64,000 nucleotides of DNA from Alnus glutinosa (taxonomy: Eukaryota > Streptophyta > Magnoliopsida > Fagales > Betulaceae): positions 1,498,001 through 1,562,000 of the forward strand of contig NC_084898.1 in NCBI RefSeq assembly GCF_958979055.1, given 5' to 3'. Position 1 is the first letter of the stretch. Each line of letters begins with the position of its first letter. Below are positions 49,394 through 62,363 of this stretch, one piece after another. The position numbers were made by a program, and so were the translations under genes. The notes beneath the pieces were generated by a model. The model did no database searches. It saw only the letters and a list, made by a program, of their open reading frames with translations, and was not told the DNA's origin.

Positions 49394-49536
49394 GAGTAAT
49401 GCTAGAAATATATTTTATTCTATAATGTTGAAATGACAATCTCAACTAGCTTTTGGATCAGTCTTTATTAAATGAAAAATTCAGTCGAATATTGTAAGAT
49501 AATTGTAGGATAAAAAGATGGTTTCTAACATTACTC
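49394..49536. mobile_element. Small MITE with GAGTAATG ends
   Basis: GAGTAATGCTAGAAA at the left mirrors TTTCTAACATTACTC at the right, with further pairing into the arms. The terminal GAGTAATG is shared with the family-1 MITEs, but the internal sequence differs. No target-site duplication seen. Confidence 0.65.
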
Positions 49537-50161
49537 GTGAAACAAACGTAAAAAATAATTTTGAATATTTTATTTTTAGGTAAAAAAGGACTCAAATTTT
49601 GTACAAACTGATTTGTAAAAAATCCGTGCAAATAAATGTATAAAACCGACATGCATGTGTTCTTTAAGTTATTAAAAAAGTATGCGAGAAGTTTCTCACA
49701 TATAAAGGACACGTGTCATTATTAAAATTTGGTTTGTAGTAAATTTTTATTTTATATATATATATATTTGAATTTATCAAACAAATTAAGGCAAAATTAA
49801 GCTTAAACTAAAAGCATGGTTTTTTTTATGGTTATTGTGTTGGTTGAGAAAGCTGATGAGCCACGACAAAATTTCCCATTCAGAAACATTTCACAGAATT
49901 TTCCATCATTTAAATCCAACGGCTCAACAGCTGAGTACCACCATATCACGTGGCATGTTGGACAAGTAAATGTAACGGAAATATCTGCATTGAGTTAATT
50001 ACCAAAATCACCCTTGACTCTGACCCAAGAAAAATTAATTTTCTGACATTGAATCAAGAGATCCATATTAAATAGATTAATATGTGTCCTTATTTATTTT
50101 ATTTTTTAAAAAAAGTGTCCTTATTTGTGGGGTTGAGTTTGGCATGCCTGAAGTAAAATAA

Positions 50162-50198
<37 letters not shown>

Positions 50199-51195
50199 AC
50201 TGAAAATTTCCATGTTCTTCGTATAGACAGTGAAAATTGTTCGTATATTTTTCGTCGGATGTAAGCTTAATTCTTTTTGATACCATATAATGTCTATAAA
50301 GACTAATTTCACAAACAGTAGTTGTTGATTTTTCGTCGTTTGTGATTTTTTCATACGAATCAAACGCCGAAAAAATATATTCAGAGATTTTTTTTTTAAA
50401 TGATTTTATTGAAAATATTTGATGACAGAAATTAGGAGAAATAAGATATTTTTAGGCTTTTTCTCTAAATGTCACACTTTTATGTTTGCCTTTTCCTATC
50501 CTCACTAGCTACACTTTATAGTGATTTCCTTAAAAAAATTTCAACTAGGGTTTTACTTTAATAATGAAAATATTTTTTAAGAATTATGCACGTGAATAAA
50601 GTTAATTTTTTTTTTAACAATAAATTAAATTCCAAATTATAGATTTAAAAAATCATAATTTTAACAATAAATCATTACACTGAAAATAAAGAAATATTTT
50701 TGTATAAGTCCTATCTATTTTTATAATTCTATGATTAGGTAAATATTTCTTAAGTCGATAAAAAGGTAAATAAGAATAAATAAATAGAAATGCACAAAAA
50801 CCGCATATGATCGGATTATAGCTCAAGTTTAATCCTATAAAAAAAAATATAAAGGCGAGAAGATCCATTTAAGAAAAATTTTGTTTGTTGTATTTAACGG
50901 AACATATAATATCACTTTATTTAAAAAAAATAAAAAAATTAAGTGACGTAATAATTATTTAATATGTGACAACATCACTTAAATATGTAAAATCTAATAT
51001 TAACTAAGAAATCGTCATTTAGCTGTGAGTGAGTCTGTGAAGGAGCCGTTGACTTAAGGGGGTGTTTCAGTAAAAATACTCCTCGGCTCCTTCCAGGAAG
51101 TTGCCTTTTGATATAAATAAACAAACGGCCGTTACATCACAGCTAAACGTCGTCATTTTCTCCCGAACAGGTCTTGGTCGTTGGGTCAAAGACTC
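49537..51195. other. Intergenic and upstream region of the PI4K-gamma gene
   Basis: AT-rich up to about 51010, then a more balanced promoter-like stretch. No repeat with readable ends or gene-like frame. Confidence 0.45.
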
Positions 51196-51201
51196 TATAA
51201 A
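51196..51201 (+). promoter_or_regulatory. Candidate TATA box of the PI4K-gamma gene
   Basis: TATAAA in a GACTCTATAAAGCC context lies about 650 bp before the start codon, in a region that becomes GC-richer downstream. This would give a transcript start near 51230 and a 600-nt leader, possibly with an intron. Placement is inferred. Confidence 0.4.
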
Positions 51202-51847
51202 GCCAACGGCTACAATTCCGTTCTCTTTCCGTGTCTCTGTCATCGGCGACAATTTCCTCCACCAGAAGACCTCGGCGAAAACCTCGGAGCCCTTGAAACA
51301 GACGACACCCCAATCTCGGAAAAGTTGAAAAACTCGGATCTATTCGTCGGCGAGTAGTTCCCATTTAAGCTCTCATTCGCAGCCGATTTCTCTTTGATTC
51401 TTTCCCTCCAGCGAGAATCCCCTCTCTTCCTCAATAAATTTTTTTTTTTTTTTTTTCCTTAGAGATTTTCGCCTTCCCAAAAGTTGTCGATAATGCCCGG
51501 TATGTTCCAGCCTCCGAGACCCTGATTTGCAAAGCCCAAAAAGCTTTTGTCTCTGAAGCCGGGAGGTAGCCATTTTTGGCTTCTGGGCTTTGCACATTCT
51601 GGTAATTAATTAAGGGTTTATTCTTGAGTTTCTGGGATTTTAGATTATTTTTCCCTTGTTTTGTATAGTTTTCGTTTTTTGGATTTATTTTAGAAGGTGG
51701 GTTCTTTGATCAAATTTGATTGAAGAGCCTTCTTGGGTTTGTAATTAGTGATGGGTTTGTTATAGGTTTCAAAACCCATTTGTAAAAATTGAAAATATTT
51801 AAGGCAAAAAGAAACAGGTCCGTAAATCTCTTGTGGGTTTTCGGACA

Positions 51848-54165
51848 ATGTCTGTTGCTGATGTTGCTCTGGGTCCGAGTCCGATTCGCAAGGAGCCGGT
51901 GGATTATCGCCCCCGGATAGGACCTTGCTCTAGCGAGTCTAGGGAATCGATCCTTTTATACCTCACTGTCGCCGGTTCTGTGATTCCTATGCGTGTGTTG
52001 GAGTCCGATTCGATAGCGTCAGTGAAGCTTAGGATCCAGACATGTAAAGGGTTTGTAGTCAAGAAGCAGAAGCTAGTTTATGGAGGCAGAGAGTTAGCCA
52101 GGAACGATTGTCTCATCAAGGACTATGGTGTCACCGGTGGGGATGTTCTACATTTGGTTCTAAGGCTCTCTGATCTCCTACTCATCACTGTTAGGACCAC
52201 TTGTGGGAAGGAATTTGAGTTTCATGTTGATCGGCATCGAAATGTGGGGTACCTTAAGCAACGTATTTGGAAGAAGGAGGCGAAAAGTTTTGTTGATGTT
52301 GAGGATCAAGAACTTTTCTGCGATGGTAAGAAGCTCGATAACCAGATACTGATTGATGATATATGCAAGGACAACGATGCTGTCATTCATTTGCTGATTC
52401 AAAAGTCTGCAAAAGTTAGAGCTAAGCCTGTTGAGAAGGATTTGGAACTTTCGGTTGTCGCAGCAACTGAAAGTGAAGGGAGAGATCAAAGAGTTGATGG
52501 GCATAAGCAATCCAGGGAGCTTCAAGTTGTGACAAGGGAGCCACCCGGTAGAGATTTCTGGTTCGAACCGATCATTGTTAATCCCAAGGCCGAATTTTCC
52601 TCGTGTATTTGGGATATGATTAACTCTACAATTGATGGTTTAGAGAAAGGCAATGATCCTATCAGGTCCTCCGAAGGCACAGGAGGAGCTTATTTCATGC
52701 AAAATTCATTGGACCAGGATTATGTTTCAGTTTTCAAGCCTATCGATGAGGAGCCCATGGCTGTATACAATCCCAGGGATCTACCTGTGTCAACAAATGG
52801 TGAAGGGTTAAAGAGGGGGACAAAGGTAGGAGAAGGAGCATTGAGGGAAGTTGCAGCTTATATATTGGATCATCCAAGGAGTGGACCTCGCATGCTGTCA
52901 GGCGAAACAATGGGCTTTGCTGGCGTACCCCCTACCATCATGGTTCACTGCTTGCACAAAGGATTTAATCATCCAGAAGGGTATGAAGGCAAATCAAAGA
53001 ATATTAAGATTGGATCATTGCAATTGTTCATGAAGAATGATGGAAGTTGTGAGGACATTGGTCCTGGGGCTTTTCCCGTGGACGAGGTACATAAGATCAG
53101 TGTGCTTGATATAAGAATAGCAAATGCAGATAGGCATGCTGGGAACATATTGTTCCGCAAAGGAGAGGGTCAGACTGTACTCATACCAATTGATCATGGC
53201 TATTGCCTGCCTGAGAATGTAAGTATAGAGATTCTCCTTTTCATGCCTCGCTATCTTATTAATTGTTAAGTTGTTCAAGCATTAGACTTTTGCCTGCATG
53301 CGATTTTCCTGTGAGTGACATTTTTGGGAATCGCATTTCAATGCACATTGCTTGTCAAGACCTAAATGTGCTTGCTAGAGGTGGTTAAAGTAGGTTTCAA
53401 GTTGGGTCCAAGTATGAGGATTGACTAGCATAATAACTTATGTCCATCTCTGGGCTCTTTTTCAACTTTGATTTTTTTTTTTTTTTAATGAAGTATGTTT
53501 AGACAGCTTTTATTCATACTTTCATTGTAAGCAAAATCAAGAGCATTTGTGCACAAAATTGCATATTTTTGTGGTTAGCTTTGTTTGTATCATGATTTTT
53601 AGGAGCTTTCTCCAATTTGAGGTGCAGGTTTCTGGTTATTGCTGAAACCAAAAGATCTGGGACAATCGATGCATTTTGTAGTCATGTAGCAATTGTTAAT
53701 ACTAGCAGTGTGATTGCTGAAAAATATTGTTATCTTGTCCCACCAAAATTGAGATTAGTCAGGTTTTCCTTATAAGTTCATTTGCTCTCTTTGCAGTTTG
53801 AAGATTGCACGTTTGATTGGCTTTACTGGCCGCAAGCTCGCCAGCCATACTCTCCTGACACTATTGAATACATAAATTCGCTTGATGCCGAACAGGATTT
53901 AGCACTTCTGAAATTTTATGGATGGGACATTCCACTTGAGTGTGCCCGCACGCTCTGTATATCCACCATGCTTCTGAAGAAAGGAGTGGAGAGAGGTCTC
54001 ACTCCCTTTGCCATTGGAAGCATCATGTGCAGAGAAAGTGTGACAAAGGAATCTGTGATCGAGGAGATTGTTCGGGAAGCCAAGGATTCCTTGCTCCCTG
54101 GCATGAGTGAAGCTGCATTTCTTGAAGCTGTCTCCGAGATCATGGATAACAAGCTAAAAAAATAA
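51848..54165 (+). CDS. PI4KG4: Phosphatidylinositol 4-kinase gamma with two ubiquitin-like domains
   Basis: Two exons, 51848-53218 and 53797-54165, give 579 residues, the size of plant PI4K-gamma 4. Two ubiquitin-like domains come first (about residues 35-110 and 112-190, e.g. SIASVKLRIQTCKGF and RNVGYLKQRIW). The PI3/PI4-kinase catalytic domain follows, with GGAYFMQ near 279, VFKPIDEEP near 295, the catalytic DRHAGNIL near 428 and the IDHGYC activation segment near 449. The Arabidopsis homologue (UbDK-gamma-4) is reported to act as a protein Ser/Thr kinase binding the proteasome adaptor RPN10; lipid kinase activity is doubtful. That is family knowledge, not seen here. The first methionine is the ATG at 51848; an in-frame GTG 15 bp upstream is not a plausible start. 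All catalytic motifs are present. Confidence 0.93.
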
Positions 54166-55434
54166 TTATCCTCTGGTTTATATATAACTATATTAATATA
54201 TATATATATACACGCATGTATTTACCAAATGATTGGTCCATTTTTGGATGGACTGAAGGTCGTACAAAATGTGCATGGTTTACCCTGTTCTGTATAGGCC
54301 TGAAGCTTTCCTGTCAACAGTTACCTGGGGTTATATCGGGATGTTGAACAAAAGCTTAAGATCATGAATAAAATGTGTTATGCAGGATTGCCTGAGATAC
54401 TACGGAGCTTTAATGGGAGCCTAAAATATTTTGTACATATTCATGTCGATGTTAAATCCAGACTTCTATAACGGCGGGGCCGTTGCTTGATCTAAGAGAG
54501 CATCATCCAAGTGGCCTCAGCTTAAGTGGTTGTGAGTTATATAGCCAACTGAGGTAGATAAGGTGTTTCTTTTGACAGTTCTAATTCTGAGTTCTTCTTC
54601 CTTTGTGATCGGAGGACAATAGATTCAACTGACTGGAAGCAATTAAGATTTAAAAATTGGAGTGTGTAGATTGTGCTCAGGTTCCATGGATTGCCGGATT
54701 GTCTTTATATTGATTGGATATCTTTGACAGGAATTGTGGCTTGTGTGTATGAGTGTATGTTTGATTTTCTAAATAAAGCAGAAACTATAAGATCCTTATC
54801 ATATCTATATCCTTCTCAATTGCTCATGGTTCATTTTTGCAGATTCCTAGTATAATTGTGGCGACAGCTATTTGTTTTTTGCTTTTTAACCGGCTGCATT
54901 TTTTATCGTTGAATAGCCCAAAATGTGAAAGAAACCAATGTTAGTGAAGGTGGTGCCTTTTAGAAACCAATGGACGGTTCTCTCTCTTGTTTTAGCTCTT
55001 AAACCTCTTTGAGGAAAATGCTGTTTTCTTGTCCCTGATCCGCCCACGCACTAACCCTCCACCACCATTGGTATCAGTTTCTTCAACCGACATCCTCCAC
55101 CACCACACGTGGTGCACCTCCATGGCTCGCTTGCTGCAAGCGCCACCGTTGCCGTTTCCTTTTGGTCATTGCATCAAATATACAACTCTCTCGCTTCTCT
55201 CCCATCGGATCTCTATAGTTGGAACCTTCTTTTGGTTTATGGGGATTCCCAGATCTAGTTGTAGCTTTTGTTTTGGTGTCTAGTGTACCAAGCATCATCT
55301 GCCAGGTTCTTTCTTCATTAGATGCCATGCTATGAAGCCATGTTGGCGCTTCTCCTCATTATATTTGATCCAACCATCCTCGGTGCTTATTTCCCTGTTG
55401 TGGTTCTCCTTTTCGATTATTGCAATAGATATTG
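54166..55434. other. 3' region of the PI4K-gamma gene and intergenic DNA
   Basis: The first few hundred bases are probably the 3' untranslated region, with AATAAA-like words near 54366 and 54772. The remainder has short chance frames only. Confidence 0.45.
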
Positions 55435-55700
55435 TGATTGCAATATTGAGATAAGAGTTACAAGAACTTAAGAGACAAGGTCACAAGAATTACAAATACT
55501 CAAGAGACAAGAGTTACAAGATGAGAAAGTAGATTTATTGTTGTTAATATAGAAGTAGAAGAGATTTGTAATGTTTATAAATAGAGTCTTGTATATAATC
55601 AAATGAATTAATAAAAGATGTAGCAAAGAAAAGGCTTTGACGTGTAGACGTAGGTCATCATCTTAATTTTATGTGTTTCTCTTTCGTATTCTCATATCTT
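55435..55700 (+). repeat. LTR-like dispersed repeat, copy 2
   Basis: Second copy of the sequence at 47715-47990. It has TTTATAAATAGAGTCTTG, AATCAAATGAATTAATAA and AGATGTAGC. It contains an additional internal repeat of ACAAG-AGTTACAAG words at its left end. Old relic with no attached internal region. Confidence 0.45.
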
Positions 55701-55734
55701 TGTTAGATTATGTGATCTTACAGGCAAATCTACC

Positions 55735-55967
55735 TCGGCTTTGCCTCTTCAATCTGCTTGTTTTGGCGGCCAATCCAATGAGCCAGACCATTTATTTGGC
55801 TTATTCCCAATAGTTTCTAGAGTTTTTCTGCACTGTTGTGGTTGTTTTGAGACTGTTGTTGGGATGTCTATTTCTTTGTTTGTTTTCCTTTTTGTTGTAA
55901 TCTTCCCCTTACCCTTTTCCCATATCGAATAATAACAATAAGAAGAAGAAGAAGAAGAAGAAGAAGA
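55735..55967 (+). repeat. LINE-tail-like repeat, copy 2
   Basis: GGCGGCCAATCCAATGAGCC, CATTTATTTGGCTTATTCCC and TTTTTGTTGTAATCTTCCCC lead into CGAATAATAACAATAAG(AAG)n. It parallels 46961-47160 but ends in a different simple tail. Confidence 0.45.
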
Positions 55968-58297
55968 TGGTGCATGTTGGTATATGACCTACAGCAGTTA
56001 TCACTGCCTCAGTTGCACCATCTCTGCAACAGCCCTTTACAGCAGATATTGCAAAATGGGCTGGCCTAGTTGAGCAGAGTTGTTGTACAACAGTCCAGTT
56101 AGATGGCCAACTTCCTTGAATCTTTTCAGTTCCATTGTCATCGTTCCTGTTATCTTTGATTAGAGCACCAGAGTGGGTCAAGAGCCCCTCAGTTGGGCAG
56201 GCATTATTGCATGTTGACAAACTCCCCTCTGACACCGACTTATTCACTCAGAGAGCGACTGACGGTGACTATGGTGCCCTGCCCCTGCCCCTGCCAAGCG
56301 CCATCTGACTTTCTTCGCCATTTGTCATCCATTATTGACATTTTTCGCATCGCCAGATAACCGAGCTAAGAACATGTTTTTCCAATGTATTTTTCCAATT
56401 TATAATTACTCCCTCAAATTTTCGATGTATTTTTTTTTTTTTTTGTCTACTCCTCCGTTAATATTTTCTATTAACTTGAAACAAAATACATCAGATAACT
56501 CAAGATATCTATAAACATTCGTGGGTCTCTACGATTCCATGGCCAGAGACCGGCATAGGAATCCAAGTATAATTGTATTTTCACACATTTAATAAAGGTG
56601 TAATGAACAATTTTCATTGAGTAATGCATTTTACGTCTAAGTTAATAGAATATGCTTACAGAATAAAGAAAGTGAAAATATTTGATAATTTGAGAGAATC
56701 GATCGTCATTTGTGAAAGATCGTAGCTTGAACGTAAGTTCGGAGGATAAGTAAATATGATTTTTCCTTTACGAAAAAGATGAAATGTCATATAAAGAAGC
56801 CGGATTAATGATGCCCCATATACTAATTCTTCCATAAAGATGTTTCCTTTCTCTTTTTTTAAGTTAGAGTTTGAAATAAAAGAGAATTATGTTCCATTTT
56901 ATAAGCTTATTCTTTATCCTTTATGTTCCCTTATGCACCACTTCTTAGTTCTTTCTCCTCTAACCAAAAATAAAAAAATAATATTATTTTTCACCCTCAT
57001 TTATTTTATATTAATTAATACATAAAAAAATTACTAAAAAATAAGATAGCCAAAACAAAAATAATAATAAAAAACATAGTTTCATAGTCTCACCATTAAT
57101 TTCACACCTTTTGTCCTCCCGCCCCAACTACCATTTTCCACGCTTTTATTTTCTTTACTTCACAAGGTTGTCTCTTTTGTTCAGACGAGTGGGACCTAGA
57201 TCCGATAGCAATATCTACTCAATACTCATAAGATTTATTATACTTTAAAAAAAATTAATTAATTATTATTAAAACAAAAAATTCCACCCAAAACATATTA
57301 ATAATCAAAACCTTAAATGTGTCTTCGGAATAATTCTACAAGTTACTCTTCTATTCGTTCAATTACAAGATAACTTTTAAAATTACAAATTTAATTAAAT
57401 TCAATAATGATAATTCACAAGCCAAATATTAATTTAAAAAGCCATTTCATTATTAAAAAAACAAAATAAACTTCTAGCATTACTCATCTCTCTGAGACCC
57501 CGAGTCGTCCACCCTAACATCAAAACACAGCTCACTTTATATTTATGATCTCATGCGCTAGAGCATTTACCCCCGATTAAATAATTTTTTTCTTAAGTTT
57601 TTCTAGAAGATTTTATTTTATTTTTATTTTTATTTCGACTACTTACTTTTTTTTAAAGCATCTACATCCCGCTCTTTATTTTAATTATTTACTTTCATTA
57701 CTCTATTTAACTATTTTTTTAAAAGTACCTATGTTCTAAAGTCATGTGCGTGTTTTATTAAGAGCACGTTTGGAGATTTGGTAAGTGCTATAACAGCTTA
57801 CCAATTTTTTAAACTAAAGTACCTATCCGAATACAGTTACATATTTTCGCCCAAATTTGCATTTAACTAAGCAAAATAATCTTTGGCTAGCCGAATGTGA
57901 ATACTCGTAGTCTTATTTTGGTTAATATGTTATATTATTGTCTAATTTACATTAACATATGATATATTAATGTCTCTTGGTTTAGTTATGATTAGAATTA
58001 TTTATAATTATTTGTTTAAATTTGAAAGAATTTGAGCAAATAATTATGAGAGACCACTGATATAACCCACCTGACCAAATAAAAATTGATCTGTCCAACT
58101 ACTTATCCGATCAAATAAATTTCATAAATAATCTCTCAAAATTATCTACAAAATTCTACCGAATCCGGACAAACACAAAAAGAGACTAAAAGATATTTAA
58201 ATATGCCCAACCCATCGTCAAGACAGCCCTTCGCTCTCTCAGTCTCTGACACACACACACACAAACACAAACACTGCTCGGCGAAACAGTCGGAGCG
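55968..58297. other. Intergenic sequence with one unrecognised minus-strand frame
   Basis: A 100-codon minus-strand frame at about 55967-56247 has balanced, gene-like composition (EGSLSTCNNACPTEGLLTHSG) but no family that I recognise, and no exon partners. From 56400 to 58200 the DNA is AT-rich and empty. Confidence 0.4.
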
Positions 58298-58888
58298 ATG
58301 AGCAAGCCACATGGCCATCGGCCACCCTCCGGCCGGACCAACCTGGCCTCGTGCATAGTGGCCACCATCTTCCTCATCTTCGTAGTCATCATCATCCTCA
58401 TCGTCTACTTCACCGTCTTCAAGCCCCACGACCCCAAGATCTCCGTCAACGCCGTCCAGCTCCCGTCGTTCTCCATAGCCAACGGCACCGCCACCTTCAC
58501 CTTCTCACAGTACGCCGCCATCCGAAACCCCAACCGCGCCGTCTTCTCCCACTACGACAGCACCCTCCAGCTCGTCTACTCCGGCTCCCAAGTCGGCTTC
58601 ATGTTCATCCCCGCCGGCAAGATCGACCCCGGTCAGACCCAGTACATGGCCGCCACCTTCTCCGTCCAGTCCTTCCCCTTGACGGCCCCGGAAACCGTCG
58701 GAGCCATGGGGCCCCAGCTCGCCACCGGTGGGTTCCGCATCAGCCCGACGATGGAGATCGAGTCGAGGATGGAGCTGGTGGGTCGCGTTCGGGTCCTGCA
58801 CTTCTTCACCCACCACGTGCAGTCTCGGGCCGGGTGTAAGGTTGTCATAGCGGTGAGTGATGGCTCTGTGTTAGGATTCCACTGCTAA
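58298..58888 (+). CDS. LEA-2 / NDR1-HIN1-like (NHL) membrane protein
   Basis: Intronless, 196 residues, normal for the NHL/LEA-2 family. A short basic Pro/His-rich cytosolic tail is followed by one transmembrane helix (about residues 18-42, SCIVATIFLIFVVIIILIVYFTVF), then the LEA-2 (WHy-type) domain with the family FTFSQYAAIRNPNRAVFSHY stretch containing the RNPN motif. It ends in GCKVVIAVSDGSVLGFHC. Relatives are plasma-membrane proteins linked to pathogen and stress responses; the specific role here is unknown. The gene is strikingly GC-rich, with C at most third codon positions, in an AT-rich setting. The start is the only ATG placing the tail before the helix; a CA repeat (58250-58272) lies just upstream. 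Confidence 0.9.
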   Translation: MSKPHGHRPPSGRTNLASCIVATIFLIFVVIIILIVYFTVFKPHDPKISVNAVQLPSFSIANGTATFTFSQYAAIRNPNRAVFSHYDSTLQLVYSGSQVGFMFIPAGKIDPGQTQYMAATFSVQSFPLTAPETVGAMGPQLATGGFRISPTMEIESRMELVGRVRVLHFFTHHVQSRAGCKVVIAVSDGSVLGFHC

Positions 58889-61496
58889 TTCTTTTTCTTT
58901 TTCTTTTTTGGGTAATTGTAGTTAGTTTTTTAAATTTTTAATTTTTTTCTTTATCTTTTGTAGAGAGGGTTTTGGGGAATTTAATTTTGTGTGACCCAAT
59001 TGGTTGGAAAAAGTGTAAAAAAAGAAGAAATTAATTTTCTGATTAGAACTTGCATTTGGGCATTTGAGCTTTGTAGTAGTGGGTTCAAAATTATGAACTT
59101 GCTGTAATTATTAGTGAGATGTTTTTGTCAAGTTTGTGGATAATTTGGTGCACAAAAAGGAAAAGGAAGGGGAGAGGCTTTTGCTTTTGTGGAGATTAAT
59201 TGGGCAGTAAGCAAAGTTTGATGCCATGATGACATTTAGGAGACTAAATGGGGTGGGATTTGGTGAGAATTAAGAAATAAAGAATGAGAAATGTGCAGTG
59301 AACAAGGCGACAGAGGAGGTGGGAAACCTGCATAGGAAAGGTCAAAAAAGCAGAGACTCGAATCCCAAGGCAAATGGGACAATTATTACACTGAGGAGCC
59401 TTTGTCTCCAATTCTGCACTGGACCCAAGTCACCCAACAAAGTAAAAAAAGAAAAAATCTCACTTCCACTTACTTCCACACCTCCAAATCCAACTGTTAC
59501 TGACTTTTACTGGAAGGGATAACAACTTTTAACTTACTGGTAACATGGTAGGGTTTCGGTACTTAACTGAATACGAAATGAAATGAGTGGATTAGAATGT
59601 AGAGAATTAAGAGTGTGTTAAAGAGTTAACGTTAAAAAGTTTGATTTATTTATTTAAATAGGTTGAACTAAAATTTACTTATATAATTTTTATTAATGAC
59701 TCGGCGTGATTTAAATTCAATATGGGAACCTGAATTGTCACTCTATTTACTGGAGAGTCTTCTCAAATTGAGATTTAGTAGAATATCTAGCCTAATGCAT
59801 CGGATAGATTTAATACAAGAAAGATTGCAGCCACGGCTAAGCCGGTAGGGTGCCCAAATTATTCTCTTTGTCCATGTGATTCTTTGCCCACTCCTAATAA
59901 CTAGCTTAGATGGTAGTTTGGTGGTCACTTTCAAATGTGTTATTGGGAGTGGTAAATCACTTTCTTTGGCCGAAAGGATAGTCCACCTTTTGGCTTATAT
60001 GCGGTATAAGTCATCCATTTTTCTTTTTAATCTTGTTGATACAGTTTTCGATATGGTGTAAATAACATGTTTTTCAAAATTCTTCAATTTTTCTCAAGAA
60101 TCTTGCAAAACAATTAAAATTAGGAGACCATTGTGAGGGTCTCACTCTGATGCCTAAATTAGTTTATGAGAAAAAAGTCTACCATATGCATAAAAAATTC
60201 CGTTTGTCTTTATACTTGGGGTATGAGCTTATTTATAGGCTGAATGATAAGCAACCTTACTGTTAGGATTTCGTATTCTTTGGCCTAGGAGCGTCGTCAA
60301 AATCTGACTAAGACTTGGACTATTCTAGTTTTCCATCCTCTAATCTTGGAATTCTTTCGTTAATAATCTCCAAGCGAGATCTTCGGTGACAAATCTGGAA
60401 TTAGTTTCAATCTCGGATTACTCGAAATTGATCCAAGTCCAAGAGACCTGGATCGTGACTCCTTTCCTAATTTGTCTTGAGGTGGAGTTGATACTTGAGA
60501 CCTTGGCTGACTACGTTGACTCTCAGTCTCGGGATTTCAGCATTTTCAGGACTCAATTACTCTTAGGAATAGCTTTCCTGAGGAGAACTACTCAATATTT
60601 ATCTCTTGGAACAAGACTACGCGGGAGTCTTAATTGTCTCGGCTACCAATTCTCCTTGGGCCGATACTAATTTAAAGGCTCATGATTCTTTGGATGAGCC
60701 GGTCTGAGTAGGATTATTCCCAACATTTCTGTTATGGTGATCTTAATTAAAATAAACCACCCATATTAAAGCTATTACACTCTATGCAATATCCTAGATA
60801 TTGCATAATCTCAGTCACTAAATATCACCATTCAGTTAAAATAATAATGTGATACTCAAAACTTTTTTTTATAACTTGATGGCATGTGTTATTATGTAAT
60901 TAGGCCCAAATCATCAACTAAAAAAGAATTAACACCTCTCAATCACGCATTAACTATTATCAACACATTGTAAAAGACATGTTTCAGTTAAAGATGAAAC
61001 ACCTTTAAGGAAGAAGTATTTTTCATTTCTCAAAAGTCAAGAAAACGACTCATTTTCCTTTTACTTGTTCTTTTTCTTTTTAATAAACCCCCTGATAAGT
61101 GATGATGACAATTTCCCCAAACAAAGCCGCATTTCGCGCGTCTTTACAAACCACCACTCACTCCGACCAAAAAAGGTTGAAATGAGGGTGACTGTCACAA
61201 CAATTTGGTAGTTATTAAGTTTAATGTCAATGGTTAATCGGTATTGTCTTCAATGTTTGATGGGGATATTCTCTTATCCTTATTGTATGTTTGGATGTTC
61301 GATTTTTAAAATTAGAATTCAATTCTTATTTGTTGTATGAATTTCGAAGTTTAACTTTGTGAGATAAAATTAAAAAAAACTGAATAAAATATGATTTATT
61401 TTTAAAAAAAGTAAACACTGTAGCAACTAGAAAACGTTTTCTACTTGCATCCAAACAGACTATATTGGTTTTCTTTGATCATCAGCCTATTTGCAA
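58889..61496. other. Intergenic DNA, repeat-like in part
   Basis: The first 300 bp are probably 3' untranslated. The stretch 59750-60720 is less AT-rich and reads like low-copy transposon debris, but I find no inverted ends or known domain in it. Confidence 0.4.
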
Positions 61497-61655
61497 TGCA
61501 AACAGATCCTCTCCATTTCATTTGAAATGGAGAAGAGTCGGTCCCTTATAAAACAATAGGTAAAATTGTTCAAAAAATTAAAATAATAATTTTGCATTTT
61601 GTTTTATGAGGGACCGACTCCTCTGAAATGGAGAGGACCTGTTCTCATTTACAAT
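61497..61655. mobile_element. MITE with CCTCTCCATTTC ends
   Basis: ATCCTCTCCATTTC and GAGTCGGTCCCTTATAAAACA in the left arm are mirrored by TGTTTTATGAGGGACCGACTC and GAAATGGAGAGGACC in the right arm. The left arm has a small extra palindrome (CCATTTCATTTGAAATGG). No clear duplication at the ends. Confidence 0.75.
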
Positions 61656-62363
61656 ATTTCTTAGTAAGTTCCGTTGATTAATACTTTTTAGAGAGTATTT
61701 TATTTTTTTATTTGTTGAAAAAAAATGTTTTGATGTGACCTAAAGATAAGAATAATTTTAAATATTTTATGTTTTCAATCGGTTGTTAATATTTTTGTTT
61801 TAAAAAGAAAAAAACAAAAAGAGAGAAAGAGTTATTAAAGAAAGCCGTTTACTTACTTATGAGAGGAGGCAGATAAGATTACTATCTTTAAACTCTTTGC
61901 TATCCTTTTTGCTCAAAGATAAAAGAAAATAAAAAAGGTATAGACAAATACAGTATCCACTACTTGAGGTTACATGGTTTAATCACCACTCAACAAGTCA
62001 ACATGCATTTGAATAAAAGGAAGAAATCAATCTCACATAACTTACATAACATAGACCAACTTCTTTGGATACAAACTACAACATTCACTAACAACATGCA
62101 AATATGCAAATCAATTCAAATGTACATGCCACGAAAGAATTTGGAGGCTTTAAACCTCCTTGCTGCAAACCATGGTCTCTGACCCTTACCATCCATAAAC
62201 AGATCAGCCTTCTATCCTAGTGTCAATTTCAAATGAACTGGCTGTGATCAGGCAGTTGCAGGATACCAAGCTGATCAAATCTGCTTCCATCATTAATTAC
62301 AAGGATGACCAAAATAATTTATCATCACACAATCGTAAGGTGTATCTGGAAATAATAACGATA
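61656..62363. other. Intergenic, nothing recognised
   Basis: AT-rich sequence between two MITEs, with chance frames only. Confidence 0.4.

Noticed and set aside
51833-51847. Upstream in-frame GTG as start of the PI4K-gamma gene
   Set aside because: The ATG at 51848 opens the family N-terminus (MSVADVAL); the codons before it are leader.
58351-58839. 162-codon Arg/His/Pro-rich frame overlapping the LEA-2 gene
   Set aside because: It is the +2 shadow of a GC-rich coding sequence and has no family features.
61497-61655. MicroRNA precursor
   Set aside because: The hairpin fits a MITE (both arms carry the same terminal words) and there is no mature-miRNA-like asymmetry that I can judge.
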